Assembly (NCBI RefSeq): GCF_900636825.1
Contig: NZ_LR134318.1
Span: 1,521,501-1,585,500 of the forward strand
Source of the DNA: Pseudomonas fluorescens
GTDB lineage: Bacteria > Pseudomonadota > Gammaproteobacteria > Pseudomonadales > Pseudomonadaceae
Direction: 5' to 3'
Length of the DNA stretch: 64,000 bases
Part shown: piece after piece, positions 55,448-63,446 of the stretch
How positions within the stretch are numbered: position 1 is the first letter of the stretch
Layout: each line of letters starts with the position of its first letter
Translations under genes and position numbers: made by a program
Notes under the pieces: generated by a model
What the model was told of the DNA's origin: nothing
The model's database searches: none
Seen by the model: the letters and a program-made list of their open reading frames with translations, nothing else

Positions 55448-56284
55448 ATGGCTTTAGTCGGGCGCTACAACAGTTTGCAAGTGGTTAAACACACTAACTT
55501 CGGTTTATATCTGGATGGCGGTGCCGATGGCGAGATTTTATTGCCCAACCGTTATATTCCCAAAGATATTCCCAGCGAAGATGAAGACTGGCTCAACGTA
55601 TTTGTTTATCTGGATAGCGAAGACAAACTTCTCGCTACCACCGAAAAACCGAAAGTTCAGGTCGGCGAATTCGCCAGTCTGAAAGTTGTGGAAGTCAACA
55701 GCATCGGTGTGTTTCTCGATTGGGGTCTGCCCAAGGATCTGTTGTTGCCGTACTCGGAAGAGAAGCGGCAGATGACTGCCGGCGAGTACTGCGTGGTGCA
55801 CGTCTATCTCGACAAGCACACGCGGCGCATCACCGCCACCGCGCGTCTGGATCGCTACCTCGACAAAACCCCGGCGACGTACAGCCAGGGCCAGGAAGTT
55901 GATCTGCTGGTGGCTGAAGCGACCGACATGGGCTTCAAGGCCATTATCAACAACAAGCACTGGGGCTTGATCCACAAGAATGAAATCTTCAAGTTCATGC
56001 GTTCCGGCATGCGCGAAAAAGGTTTCATCAAGGAAGTGCGCGCCGATGGCAAGATCAGCCTGAGCCTGCAACCGGTGGGTCAGGAAGCGGCCAGCAGCCT
56101 CAACTCGAAGATCCTCGCCAAGTTGCGCGAGAATGACGGCACCCTGCCGGTCAGCGACAAGAGCGATCCGGCGCTGATCAGCAGCCTGTTCGGTGTCAGC
56201 AAGGGCAATTTCAAGAAAGCCATTGGTGCGCTGTACAAGGAAGGCAAGCTGGTCATCCACGCCGATCGCATTGAACTAACCTGA
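55448..56284 (+). CDS. cvfB: CvfB-like S1 RNA-binding protein
   Basis: 278 aa with repeated S1-type OB folds (YNSLQVVKHTNFGLYLDGG; LKVVEVNSIGVFLDWG; VDLLVAEATDMGFKAIIN) and a C-terminal winged helix (LISSLFGVSKGNFKKAIGALYKEGKL). Matches CvfB/YitL, a conserved RNA-binding protein. The ATG at 55448 has gaggg upstream; the ATG at 55433 has none. Confidence 0.9.
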   Translation: MALVGRYNSLQVVKHTNFGLYLDGGADGEILLPNRYIPKDIPSEDEDWLNVFVYLDSEDKLLATTEKPKVQVGEFASLKVVEVNSIGVFLDWGLPKDLLLPYSEEKRQMTAGEYCVVHVYLDKHTRRITATARLDRYLDKTPATYSQGQEVDLLVAEATDMGFKAIINNKHWGLIHKNEIFKFMRSGMREKGFIKEVRADGKISLSLQPVGQEAASSLNSKILAKLRENDGTLPVSDKSDPALISSLFGVSKGNFKKAIGALYKEGKLVIHADRIELT

Positions 56285-56299
56285 CCCACCGCAGGCCCA

Positions 56300-56415
56300 T
56301 GTAGGAGCTGCCGGAGGCTGCGATCTTTTGATCTTTTTTCTTCAAGATCACGATCACGATTAGGATCAGGATCAGGATCAGGATCAAAAGATCGCAGCCT
56401 TCGGCAGCTCCTACA
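56300..56415. repeat. REP doublet with a tandem hexamer spacer
   Basis: Inverted gtaggagctgccggaggctg arms. The spacer holds an imperfect tandem array of a GATCAN-type hexamer (four ggatca units in a row at about 56361-56386, preceded by diverged gatcac units). Confidence 0.9.
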
Positions 56416-56432
56416 TTTGGAGGGAGTGGCAA

Positions 56433-56825
56433 ATGAAAAAGGCGCTGATCGCTTACGTCGCAACGCTGCTGACGTTTCTGCTGCTCGACGGGATCTGGCT
56501 CGGCCTGCTGATGGCGCCGACCTATCGCGAACTGCTCGGTTCGCTGATGCTGGAAAAACCGCTGCTGGTTCCCGCAGCGGTTTTTTATTGTCTGTACGTC
56601 GTTGGCTGCGTGGTGTTCGTGGTGTTGCCGGCGCTGAGTTGGCAGCGGGCGGCGAAGCTCGGTGCGCTGTTGGGGCTGGTGGCTTATGGCACTTACGATC
56701 TGACGAATTGGGCGACCTTGCGTGGCTGGTCGATGCAAGTGAGTTTGATGGATTGGGCGTGGGGGACGGTGGCGACGGCGATTGCCTGCACGGTGGGCTT
56801 TTTGCTGGCGAAGCGACTGGCGTGA
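56433..56825 (+). CDS. DUF2177 membrane protein
   Basis: 130 aa with four predicted transmembrane helices (ALIAYVATLLTFLLLDGIWLG; VPAAVFYCLYVVGCVVFVVL; ALLGLVAYGTYDLTNWA; WAWGTVATAIACTVGFLLA). The DGIWLGL and YGTYDLTNWAT motifs define DUF2177. Ribosome site ggaggga precedes the ATG. Function unknown. Confidence 0.88.
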   Translation: MKKALIAYVATLLTFLLLDGIWLGLLMAPTYRELLGSLMLEKPLLVPAAVFYCLYVVGCVVFVVLPALSWQRAAKLGALLGLVAYGTYDLTNWATLRGWSMQVSLMDWAWGTVATAIACTVGFLLAKRLA

Positions 56826-56861
56826 GCGGATCCAATGAACGTGATCGCAACGCTGGCCTCT

Positions 56862-56935
56862 TCGCGAGCAGGCTCGCTCCCACATTTTCCGGGTCGTTCA
56901 ACGATTCCCTGTGGGAGCGAGCCTGCTCGCGAATG
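56862..56935. repeat. REP doublet, reversed order
   Basis: Inverted pair in which the tcgcgagcaggctcgctccc arm comes first, with a ~25-nt spacer; opposite polarity to the other gagcctgctcgcga doublets in this window. Confidence 0.9.
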
Positions 56936-57086
56936 ACGCGTAGCCGCCAGCCATTCGCCGCTGACGCCACTGACCAACTAAATGTCTTTTCCAGACGGCT
57001 TTTTCTGCGCATCTGATCGATAATCCCCGACACAGTTTTCTGACCATTGGATGGCCTGCCATGTTGTGTGTGTTCGAGGTGTCGCG

Positions 57087-58016
57087 GTGAGTGCCGAGCG
57101 GCGTAATGCCGACGGTTTTGCCCTGCAAGTGATGATCGGCCTGTGCCTGATCTGGGGTGTGCAACAGGTCCTGATCAAATGGGCGGCAACCGACATCGCG
57201 CCGGTGATGCAAGCAGCGGGGCGTTCGGGTATTTCGGCGCTGCTGGTCGGGTTGCTGATTTGCTGGAAGGGTGGCTGGGATCAAGTCGCCAGCACCTGGC
57301 GCGGTGGCTTGCTGGCGGGGGCGCTGTTCGGTCTGGAATTTCTGTTCATCGCCGAAGGCCTGCAACTGACTACCGCCGCGCACATGTCGGTGTTCCTTTA
57401 CACCGCGCCGATTTTCACCGCGCTCGGCGTGCATTTCCTGCTGGCCAGCGAACGCCTGCGACCGTTGCAATGGCTGGGAATCCTGCTGGCATTTATCGGG
57501 ATTGCGATTGCCTTCGCTGGCGGTGTGTCGTGGGATAACCTCGACCGCCGCATGCTGCTCGGCGATGCCTTCGGCGTACTGGCCGGCGCCTGCTGGGGCG
57601 CGACCACCGTGGTGGTGCGCGCGTCGCGACTGTCGGAAGCACCGGTGACGCTGACCCTGTTTTATCAGCTGATGGTCGGGTTTGTCGGCCTGCTGCTGAT
57701 CGCGCTGTTCAGCGGCCAGATCACTCATGTCAGCCTGACCACCGTGGCGGTGGCGAGCGTGCTGTTTCAAGGCCTGGTGGTGTCGTTCTTCAGTTACCTG
57801 GTGTGGTTCTGGCTGCTGCGCCGTTATCTGGCGGCCAACCTTGCAGTGTTTTCGTTCATGACCCCGCTGTTCGGCGTGACCTTCGGCGTGTTGCTGCTCG
57901 GTGAACAACTGAGCGTGAACTTCGTCATCGGCGCCGTGCTGGTATTGCTTGGCATCACCTTTGTCAGCGCCGAGCAATGGCTGCGTCGACGGTTGCGCAA
58001 AGCGCTGGGCCAGTAA
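57087..58016 (+). CDS. DMT/EamA family transporter
   Basis: 309-aa transporter with ten predicted helices; GLCLIWGVQQVLIKWAA starts repeat 1 and FFSYLVWFWLLRRYLAANLAVFSFMTPLFGVTFGVLLLGE is in repeat 2. The GTG at 57087 with gaggt upstream is chosen over a preceding ATG. Substrate unknown. Confidence 0.87.
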   Translation: MSAERRNADGFALQVMIGLCLIWGVQQVLIKWAATDIAPVMQAAGRSGISALLVGLLICWKGGWDQVASTWRGGLLAGALFGLEFLFIAEGLQLTTAAHMSVFLYTAPIFTALGVHFLLASERLRPLQWLGILLAFIGIAIAFAGGVSWDNLDRRMLLGDAFGVLAGACWGATTVVVRASRLSEAPVTLTLFYQLMVGFVGLLLIALFSGQITHVSLTTVAVASVLFQGLVVSFFSYLVWFWLLRRYLAANLAVFSFMTPLFGVTFGVLLLGEQLSVNFVIGAVLVLLGITFVSAEQWLRRRLRKALGQ

Positions 58017-58374
58017 CCGGCCGGCGTCAGGGCTGTTGATGACGGAATCGATGCTCGCCAGTCTGCCGGGTCGCGTGCGCGTCGCAGCGCAGCCGTGGCC
58101 GATCCGGTCGGGGGTGCGACAACATGGCTCATGGTGCGTAAAGGCATGGCCGGCGCTTATCTCAACGCGTGGATCGAGGTGCAGCAGGCTGTCTATCCCG
58201 CGCCTGTAGCGGAATCTGGAGAAATTGCCTGAACCAATGGCCATGGATTCTGTTCAATTCAGTAACAGAACTTTGCGGATTTGGCCGAGCATTGCGTAGG
58301 ACTTCGGACTATTATCAGTGCGAAGCGGCCTCAGAATTCCAGCCGCTCAGCACCACCCTGAAGGGGGCATGACG
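58017..58374. other. Intergenic region before the PA1414-like gene
   Basis: 358 bp. It contains a short frame (58131-58232, 33 codons) without family or strong ribosome site, which I do not call. The stretch 58233-58370 is the likely promoter/leader of the small gene downstream. No Anr-like TTGAT-N4-ATCAA box could be seen. Confidence 0.5.
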
Positions 58375-58503
58375 ATGAAAGAGAAAATCCAGAACTGGCT
58401 GCACGATTTGGGGGTTGCCCTCGGTTTGATCGAACCGCCTCTGCAACCGGTACCGATTCGCACGGACGACGAACAGCGTCGGCGCCAGCCACGTCGGCGT
58501 TAA
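58375..58503 (+). CDS. PA1414 family small protein
   Basis: 42 aa: an amphipathic N-terminal helix (MKEKIQNWLHDLGVALGLI), a Pro-rich turn (EPPLQPVPIRT) and a very basic tail (RRRQPRRR). The ATG at 58375 has aaggggg at the right distance; an ATG two codons earlier is too close. Matches, from memory, the PA1414 family, and it lies as expected on the same side of the gbu locus. In P. aeruginosa that locus is associated with the hypoxia-responsive sRNA SicX; whether a comparable RNA exists here is unknown. Confidence 0.7.
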   Translation: MKEKIQNWLHDLGVALGLIEPPLQPVPIRTDDEQRRRQPRRR

Positions 58504-58519
58504 TATCGCCGATCAAGAT

Positions 58520-58585
58520 TTCAGGATCGCAGCCGTCGGCAGCTTCTACAAAAGGTAGGAGCTGGCGAAGGCTGCGATCTTTTGC
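58520..58585. repeat. REP doublet, diverged
   Basis: Inverted pair agatcgcagcctt..-type with several mismatches (cagccgtcggcagcttctac; gtaggagctggcgaaggctg), directly downstream of the PA1414-like gene. Confidence 0.8.
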
Positions 58586-58663
58586 TTTTCGCCAGGCGAA
58601 AAAAACGGGTGTGGCTACCGACGCCACACCCGCTGAAGAAAACATCAAATCCTTACAGCTGAT

Positions 58664-60043
58664 TCAGATCGCAGTCGCCACTGTCGCAGGACGCGGCGAG
58701 AACAGGCTGACCAGCACGAAGCTCACCAGGCTGACACCGAGGCTGTAATAGATCGGCGTGTTGGCGTCCATACCGTCCTTGACCATGAATACCAGCGCCG
58801 TGACAAAGCCTAGTGTCATCGCGCTGATTGCCCCGGCGGTGGTCGCACGCTTCCAGAAAATCGCGCCCATCAACGGAATCAGCATGCCGCCAACCAGCAG
58901 GTTGTAAGCCAGGGTCAGGGCGCTGATCACGTCGTTGACGACCAGAGCAATGCCCAGCACCGCAACCCCGGTCAGCAGCGTGAACAGGCGGCTGACGGCC
59001 ACGTTGGACTGTTTGCCGCCACGCAGCTTCGGCAGCAGGTCTTCGGTCAGCGTGGTCGACGCGGCGAGCAGGCCGGCGCTGGCAGTGGACATCATGGCCG
59101 CCAGTGCGGCAGCGATTACCAGACCACGGATACCATCCGGCAGCGAGACTTTGACGATGGCGGCGAAGGCGTTGTTGACGTTATCCAGATCCGGGATCAG
59201 GACATGCGCGGCCATGCCGATCAAGGCACAGACCAGGCCGTAAATGATGCAGTAGATCCCGGCCGAAGTGCCGGCGTATTTGGCGACTTTTTCGCTTTTG
59301 GCGGTGAATACACGCTGCCAGATATCCTGGCCGATCAGGATGCCGAAGAAGTAAATCATGAAGTAGGTGAGGATCGTGTCCCAGCCGATGCTGGTGAAGT
59401 TGAAGCTGGCCGCCGGCAATTGCGCGACCAGTTGATCCCAGCCGCCGACGCGGTACAGGCAGATCGGCAGCAACACGAACATCAGGCCGACGGTCTGGAT
59501 GCCGAACTGGACGATGTCCGTCAGGGTCAGCGACCACATGCCGCCAATCGTCGAATAAATCACCACGATACCGCCGCCCAGCAGCACGGAGATCCAGAAC
59601 GGTAGACCGAACAGCACTTGCAGCACGGTGCCGATCGCGAGGATCGAGGTCACGCCGATCATCAGTGCATAAGCGAGCATGATCGTCGCACTGGCGGTGC
59701 GCGCCATCGGGTTGTAGCGCTTTTCCAGAACCTGGGTGACGGTGAAGACTTTCAGTTTAAGCAGCGGTTTGGCGAGAAACAGGTTCAGCGCGACGATGCC
59801 GCAACCCAGTGCCGCGCACAGCCAGAAACCGGAGATGCCATGCACATAACCCAGACGCACCGTGCCGACGGTGGATGCGCCACCGAGTACGGTCGCTGCC
59901 ATGGTGCCCATATACAGCGATGGCCCCAGGTTACGCCCGGCAACCAGATAGTCTTCGTGGGTCTTGGCCTTGCGCATGCCGTAGTAGCCGAGTATCAGCA
60001 TCGCAGCGGCATAAATGAGTACGACGAATAAATCCAAAGCCAT
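58664..60043 (-). CDS. Sodium:solute symporter
   Basis: 459-aa SSS-family secondary transporter with about 13 helices. Typical features: RNLGPSLYMGTMAATVLGGASTVG (sodium-site helix 1), LEKRYNP, and ALAAMMSTASAGLLAASTTLTEDLL in the second half. Its position beside the guanidinobutyrase genes suggests uptake of a guanidino compound or a related amine, by inference. Corresponds in position to PA1418 as I recall. Confidence 0.88.
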   Translation of the reverse strand: MALDLFVVLIYAAAMLILGYYGMRKAKTHEDYLVAGRNLGPSLYMGTMAATVLGGASTVGTVRLGYVHGISGFWLCAALGCGIVALNLFLAKPLLKLKVFTVTQVLEKRYNPMARTASATIMLAYALMIGVTSILAIGTVLQVLFGLPFWISVLLGGGIVVIYSTIGGMWSLTLTDIVQFGIQTVGLMFVLLPICLYRVGGWDQLVAQLPAASFNFTSIGWDTILTYFMIYFFGILIGQDIWQRVFTAKSEKVAKYAGTSAGIYCIIYGLVCALIGMAAHVLIPDLDNVNNAFAAIVKVSLPDGIRGLVIAAALAAMMSTASAGLLAASTTLTEDLLPKLRGGKQSNVAVSRLFTLLTGVAVLGIALVVNDVISALTLAYNLLVGGMLIPLMGAIFWKRATTAGAISAMTLGFVTALVFMVKDGMDANTPIYYSLGVSLVSFVLVSLFSPRPATVATAI

Positions 60044-60097
60044 GATGGCGTGTCTCCGATTGTCTTTTTTATGGTGAGGCTAAAGTCGAATTTCTGT

Positions 60098-60187
60098 GTG
60101 GGAGCGAGCCTGCTCGCGAAGGCTGCAGTACATTCAATAAGGATGTGACTGACAGACCGCTTTCGCGAGCAGGCTCGCTCCCACAGG
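60098..60187. repeat. REP doublet (gagcctgctcgcga type)
   Basis: Inverted pair gtgggagcgagcctgctcgc with mirrored inner block, between the two transporter genes, which both run on the minus strand. Confidence 0.92.
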
Positions 60188-60200
60188 GAATTGCGTGTGT

Positions 60201-61712
60201 TCAGGCGGCCTGGCGCATGGCGGGTTTAGCCGGGGCATCGTTGCTTTGGCTGCGCACATCCGTCGGCCCAAACACTTCCCGCGGTTCCGGGAACAGCTTG
60301 AGCAATGTCAGATACACCAGCGACGCCAGGCCCAGTGTCACCGGCAAGCTGATGTCGATGCCGCCGGCCAGTTCGCCCAACGGGCCAACGAATTGCCCCG
60401 GCAGGTTGACGAAGCACAGGCCGACCAGCGCGCTCGGAATCCACGCACCGAGGCCACGCCAGTTCCAGCCATGGTTGAACCAGTAGCGTCCGCCCTGTTC
60501 GCCACGGGTGAACACTTGCAGATCATCCGGGCAATAGAAGCCGCGCCGCACCAGCAGGCCGATGATCATGATCACCATCCATGGCGTGGTGCAGGTGATG
60601 ATCAGTACGGCGAAGGTCGACACGCTCTGCACCAGGTTCGCGGCAAAACGGCCAATGAAGATGAAGGCGATCGACAGCACGCCGATCAGCAAAGTCGCCT
60701 TGACCCGGGAGAGCAGGCGCGGGAACACGCTGGACATGTCCAGCCCGGTGCCATACAGCGACGTGGTGCCGGTGGACATGCCGCCGATTACCGCAATCAG
60801 GCACACCGGCAGGAAGAACCAGCTCGGCGACACAGCGAGCAAACCGCCGACATAGTTGTTCGCCGCAATGTAATCCGGCGCCTTGATTGCGACGATGGTC
60901 GCGGTGGCCAGCCCGAACAGGAACGGAATCAGTGTCGCCAGTTGTGCAGCAATCACCGCCAGCATGATCCGGCCCTTGGGCGTTTCACGCGGGATGTAAC
61001 GCGACCAGTCGCCGAGGAACGCACCGAAGGAAATCGGGTTGCTCATCGCCACCAGTGCCGCGCCGATGAACGCCGCCCAGAACCCGGCCTGGCCCAGCGC
61101 CACACTACCGGCGTACTGGCTGTCAAAAGCGGGAGCGAAGGCGAAGATGCCGAGCAGGAACAACAGGCTCGCGGCCCACACAGCGATGCGGTTGACCCAA
61201 AGCATGATGCGGAAGCCGTAGATGCACACGGTCAGCACCAGCAGCGCGAACAGACCGTAAGCCAGGCCCAGGGTCAGGTCGGTTTCCGGCAAATCGACGA
61301 GGCGTTTGGCGCCGCCGACCAGCGCATCACCCGAGCTCCATACGGAAAGGGAGAAGAACGCGATCGCCGTCAACAACGACAGGAACGAACCGACAATCCG
61401 CCCGTGCACGCCGAAGTGCGCACCGGAAGATACGGCATTGTTGGTGCCGTTGAGCGGGCCGAACAGGCCCATCGGCGCGAGGATCAGCGCACCGACCACC
61501 ACACCCAGCACAATTGCCCAGACGCCAGCCTGAAACGACAGGCCGAACAGCACCGGGAAACTGCCGAGCACAGCGGTGGCGAAGGTATTGGCGCCGCCGA
61601 AGATCAAGCGAAACAAATCGCTGGGTCGGGCGTCGCGCTCGTGATCGGGGATCTGTTCGACCCCGTTTGTTTCGATGCTGCTAAGGCTTTTTTCGTTGTT
61701 GTTGTTATTCAT
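60201..61712 (-). CDS. NCS1-family permease (cytosine/purine type)
   Basis: 503 aa, twelve predicted helices. SDLFRLIFGGANTFATAVLGSFPVLFGLSF is the NCS1 helix 1 region, NPISFGAFLGDWSRYIP a second landmark. Substrate may be a nucleobase or, from context, a guanidino compound. A poly-Asn start (MNNNNNEK) is unusual but has a good ggagcag site upstream (minus strand). It precedes the sodium symporter gene across a REP. Confidence 0.88.
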   Translation of the reverse strand: MNNNNNEKSLSSIETNGVEQIPDHERDARPSDLFRLIFGGANTFATAVLGSFPVLFGLSFQAGVWAIVLGVVVGALILAPMGLFGPLNGTNNAVSSGAHFGVHGRIVGSFLSLLTAIAFFSLSVWSSGDALVGGAKRLVDLPETDLTLGLAYGLFALLVLTVCIYGFRIMLWVNRIAVWAASLLFLLGIFAFAPAFDSQYAGSVALGQAGFWAAFIGAALVAMSNPISFGAFLGDWSRYIPRETPKGRIMLAVIAAQLATLIPFLFGLATATIVAIKAPDYIAANNYVGGLLAVSPSWFFLPVCLIAVIGGMSTGTTSLYGTGLDMSSVFPRLLSRVKATLLIGVLSIAFIFIGRFAANLVQSVSTFAVLIITCTTPWMVIMIIGLLVRRGFYCPDDLQVFTRGEQGGRYWFNHGWNWRGLGAWIPSALVGLCFVNLPGQFVGPLGELAGGIDISLPVTLGLASLVYLTLLKLFPEPREVFGPTDVRSQSNDAPAKPAMRQAA

Positions 61713-61767
61713 GATCTGCTCCGATCATAAAGGCGCGCTCATCGTGCGTGAACGTCACCTGTCTTGG

Positions 61768-62190
61768 CTAAGGGGATGGCAGCCCTTCCGGCATTGCGGA
61801 CAAATGTTCGTGACAGGCCAGCCATAGGCCTTGTTGTTCTAGGCTCGACGCTTGTTTCCTGAAAACAATCGTCTCGCGCTCCTGGCTGAAGTGTTGCTCC
61901 CCTTGCATGCGCAGCTCGGTGGCCACGTCATGGATGAAAATCGCCACGTCACCCTGCAGGCTGACAAAAGCGTTGCTCGAAGTGCACGACAGCACTTCGA
62001 AACCATCCTCGGCGCGCCAGCTGTCCCACAATGCCTGATAGGCATCGCGCGACAGCAACGGCTGGTCGAGGGTGTAGAAAACGAAGCTGGCATCGGCGCT
62101 GAACGCACCGAAGTAAGCTTCGCGATCATTACGCGCAAACGCGGCGACCAACTCGGCGGCCGCGTGCAAAACCTGATCACGTTCGTGCAT
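61768..62190 (-). CDS. NTF2-like (SnoaL/DUF4440) protein
   Basis: 140-aa single-domain protein of the cone-shaped NTF2 fold (VLHAAAELVAAFARNDREAYFGAFSADASFVFYTLDQPL, HFSQERETIVFRKQ). No clear catalytic pair can be named. It lies 10 bp downstream of gbuA on the same strand and is probably co-transcribed; a role in guanidinobutyrate use is possible but unproven. Position matches PA1420. Confidence 0.83.
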   Translation of the reverse strand: MHERDQVLHAAAELVAAFARNDREAYFGAFSADASFVFYTLDQPLLSRDAYQALWDSWRAEDGFEVLSCTSSNAFVSLQGDVAIFIHDVATELRMQGEQHFSQERETIVFRKQASSLEQQGLWLACHEHLSAMPEGLPSP

Positions 62191-62200
62191 GACCGAACCC

Positions 62201-63151
62201 TCAGCGGTGAACTACGCCAGGCAGTACGCAGAGCATTTCGTACAGCAGATTGGCGGCCAGCAGCGAGGTGTTGCCGGTGGTGTCGTAAGCGGGCGAGACT
62301 TCTACCAGATCGCAACCGATCAGGTCGAGGCCTTGGCAGCCGCGAATGATCTCAATCGCCTGAATGGTCGTCAGACCGCCGATTTCCGGGGTGCCGGTAC
62401 CAGGCGCCCAGGCCGGGTCGATACCGTCGATGTCGAAGCTCAGGTACACCGGACCGCCACCGACTTTCTCGCGCACTTCGGCCATCAGCGGTGCCAGCGA
62501 TTTGTGCCAGCATTCTTCGGCTTGAACGACGCGGAAGCCCTGGTCGCGGCTCCAGTTGAAGTCATCGGCCGTGTAACCCTGGGCACGCAAACCGATCTGC
62601 ACCACGCGGTCGCAATCGAGCAGCCCTTCTTCGACGGCACGACGGAACGTGGTGCCGTGGGCAATCTTCTCGCCGAACATGTGATCGTTGACGTCAGCGT
62701 GCGCATCGATGTGGACCAGGCCAACCTTGCCGTGCTTTTTGTGAATCGCGCGCAGGATCGGCAGGGTGATGGTGTGGTCGCCACCCAGGGTCATCGGGAT
62801 GACGTTGTGCTCGAGGATATTGTCGTAGGCTTCTTCGATGATGCGCACGGCGTCGAGCAGGTTGAAGGTGTTGATCGCCACGTCACCGATGTCGGCAACC
62901 GACAGCGAGTCGAACGGCGCAGCGCCGGTGGCCATGTTGTACGGGCGGATCATTACCGATTCGGTGCGGATGTCGCGCGGCCCGAAACGAGTGCCGGGGC
63001 GCAGTGAAGTACCGATGTCCAGCGGCACGCCAACGAAGGCAGCGTCGAGGCCGGCAGCGGTCGGTAAGTGGGGAAGTCGGAGCATGGTGGCGATGCCGCC
63101 GAAGCGCGGCATTTCGTTGCCGCCCAGTGGTTGGTGAAGAATCTTGTCCAC
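62201..63151 (-). CDS. gbuA: Guanidinobutyrase (ureohydrolase)
   Basis: 316-aa manganese ureohydrolase of the arginase/agmatinase family. All six metal ligands are visible: H126 (GGDHTIT), D149, H151 and D153 (HIDAHAD), D240 and D242 (SFDIDGID). It is identified as guanidinobutyrase rather than agmatinase mostly from context: the divergent LysR gene and two transporters match the gbu locus of P. aeruginosa. Converts 4-guanidinobutyrate to GABA and urea in the arginine-utilisation network. Confidence 0.88.
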   Translation of the reverse strand: MDKILHQPLGGNEMPRFGGIATMLRLPHLPTAAGLDAAFVGVPLDIGTSLRPGTRFGPRDIRTESVMIRPYNMATGAAPFDSLSVADIGDVAINTFNLLDAVRIIEEAYDNILEHNVIPMTLGGDHTITLPILRAIHKKHGKVGLVHIDAHADVNDHMFGEKIAHGTTFRRAVEEGLLDCDRVVQIGLRAQGYTADDFNWSRDQGFRVVQAEECWHKSLAPLMAEVREKVGGGPVYLSFDIDGIDPAWAPGTGTPEIGGLTTIQAIEIIRGCQGLDLIGCDLVEVSPAYDTTGNTSLLAANLLYEMLCVLPGVVHR

Positions 63152-63338
63152 GGGTAAGGCCTCATCGTCTTTGTTTTATTTATGCCGGCGCGCCGTTGAG
63201 CACAGGTTCGGACGCCGCTGTGGGGCCGATGATGCGAAATGTAGTGGCGGGGAAGAATCGCTACGGGCAAAAACTTAGTTCAGATTTTTCTAAACTAATG
63301 CCAAGGCCCGAGATAGACTCGTTGACATCAATGAACCC

Positions 63339-63427
63339 CTGTAGGAGCTGCCGAAGGCTGCGATCTTTTGATCTTGACCCTAAAAACAAAGATCAAAAGA
63401 ACGCAGCCTTCGGCAGCTCCTACATTG
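63339..63427. repeat. REP doublet (gtaggagctgcc type)
   Basis: Inverted pair with spacer in the gbuA-gbuR divergent gap, close to the gbuR start. Confidence 0.92.
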
Positions 63428-63446
63428 GATGATGTGTGGACTCCTT

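Noticed and set aside
58131..58232. 33-codon frame (MVRKGMAGAYLNAWIEV...)
   Set aside because: Reads plausibly but has no recognised family, no strong ribosome site, and its open frame upstream lacks a start; not called.
60195..61730. 511-codon plus-strand frame opposite the NCS1 permease
   Set aside because: Polar His/Gln/Arg-rich shadow of a membrane protein gene.
2567..63427. CRISPR-like array from the many similar palindromes
   Set aside because: The repeats are dispersed, inverted doublets of the REP type, not evenly spaced direct repeats with spacers.
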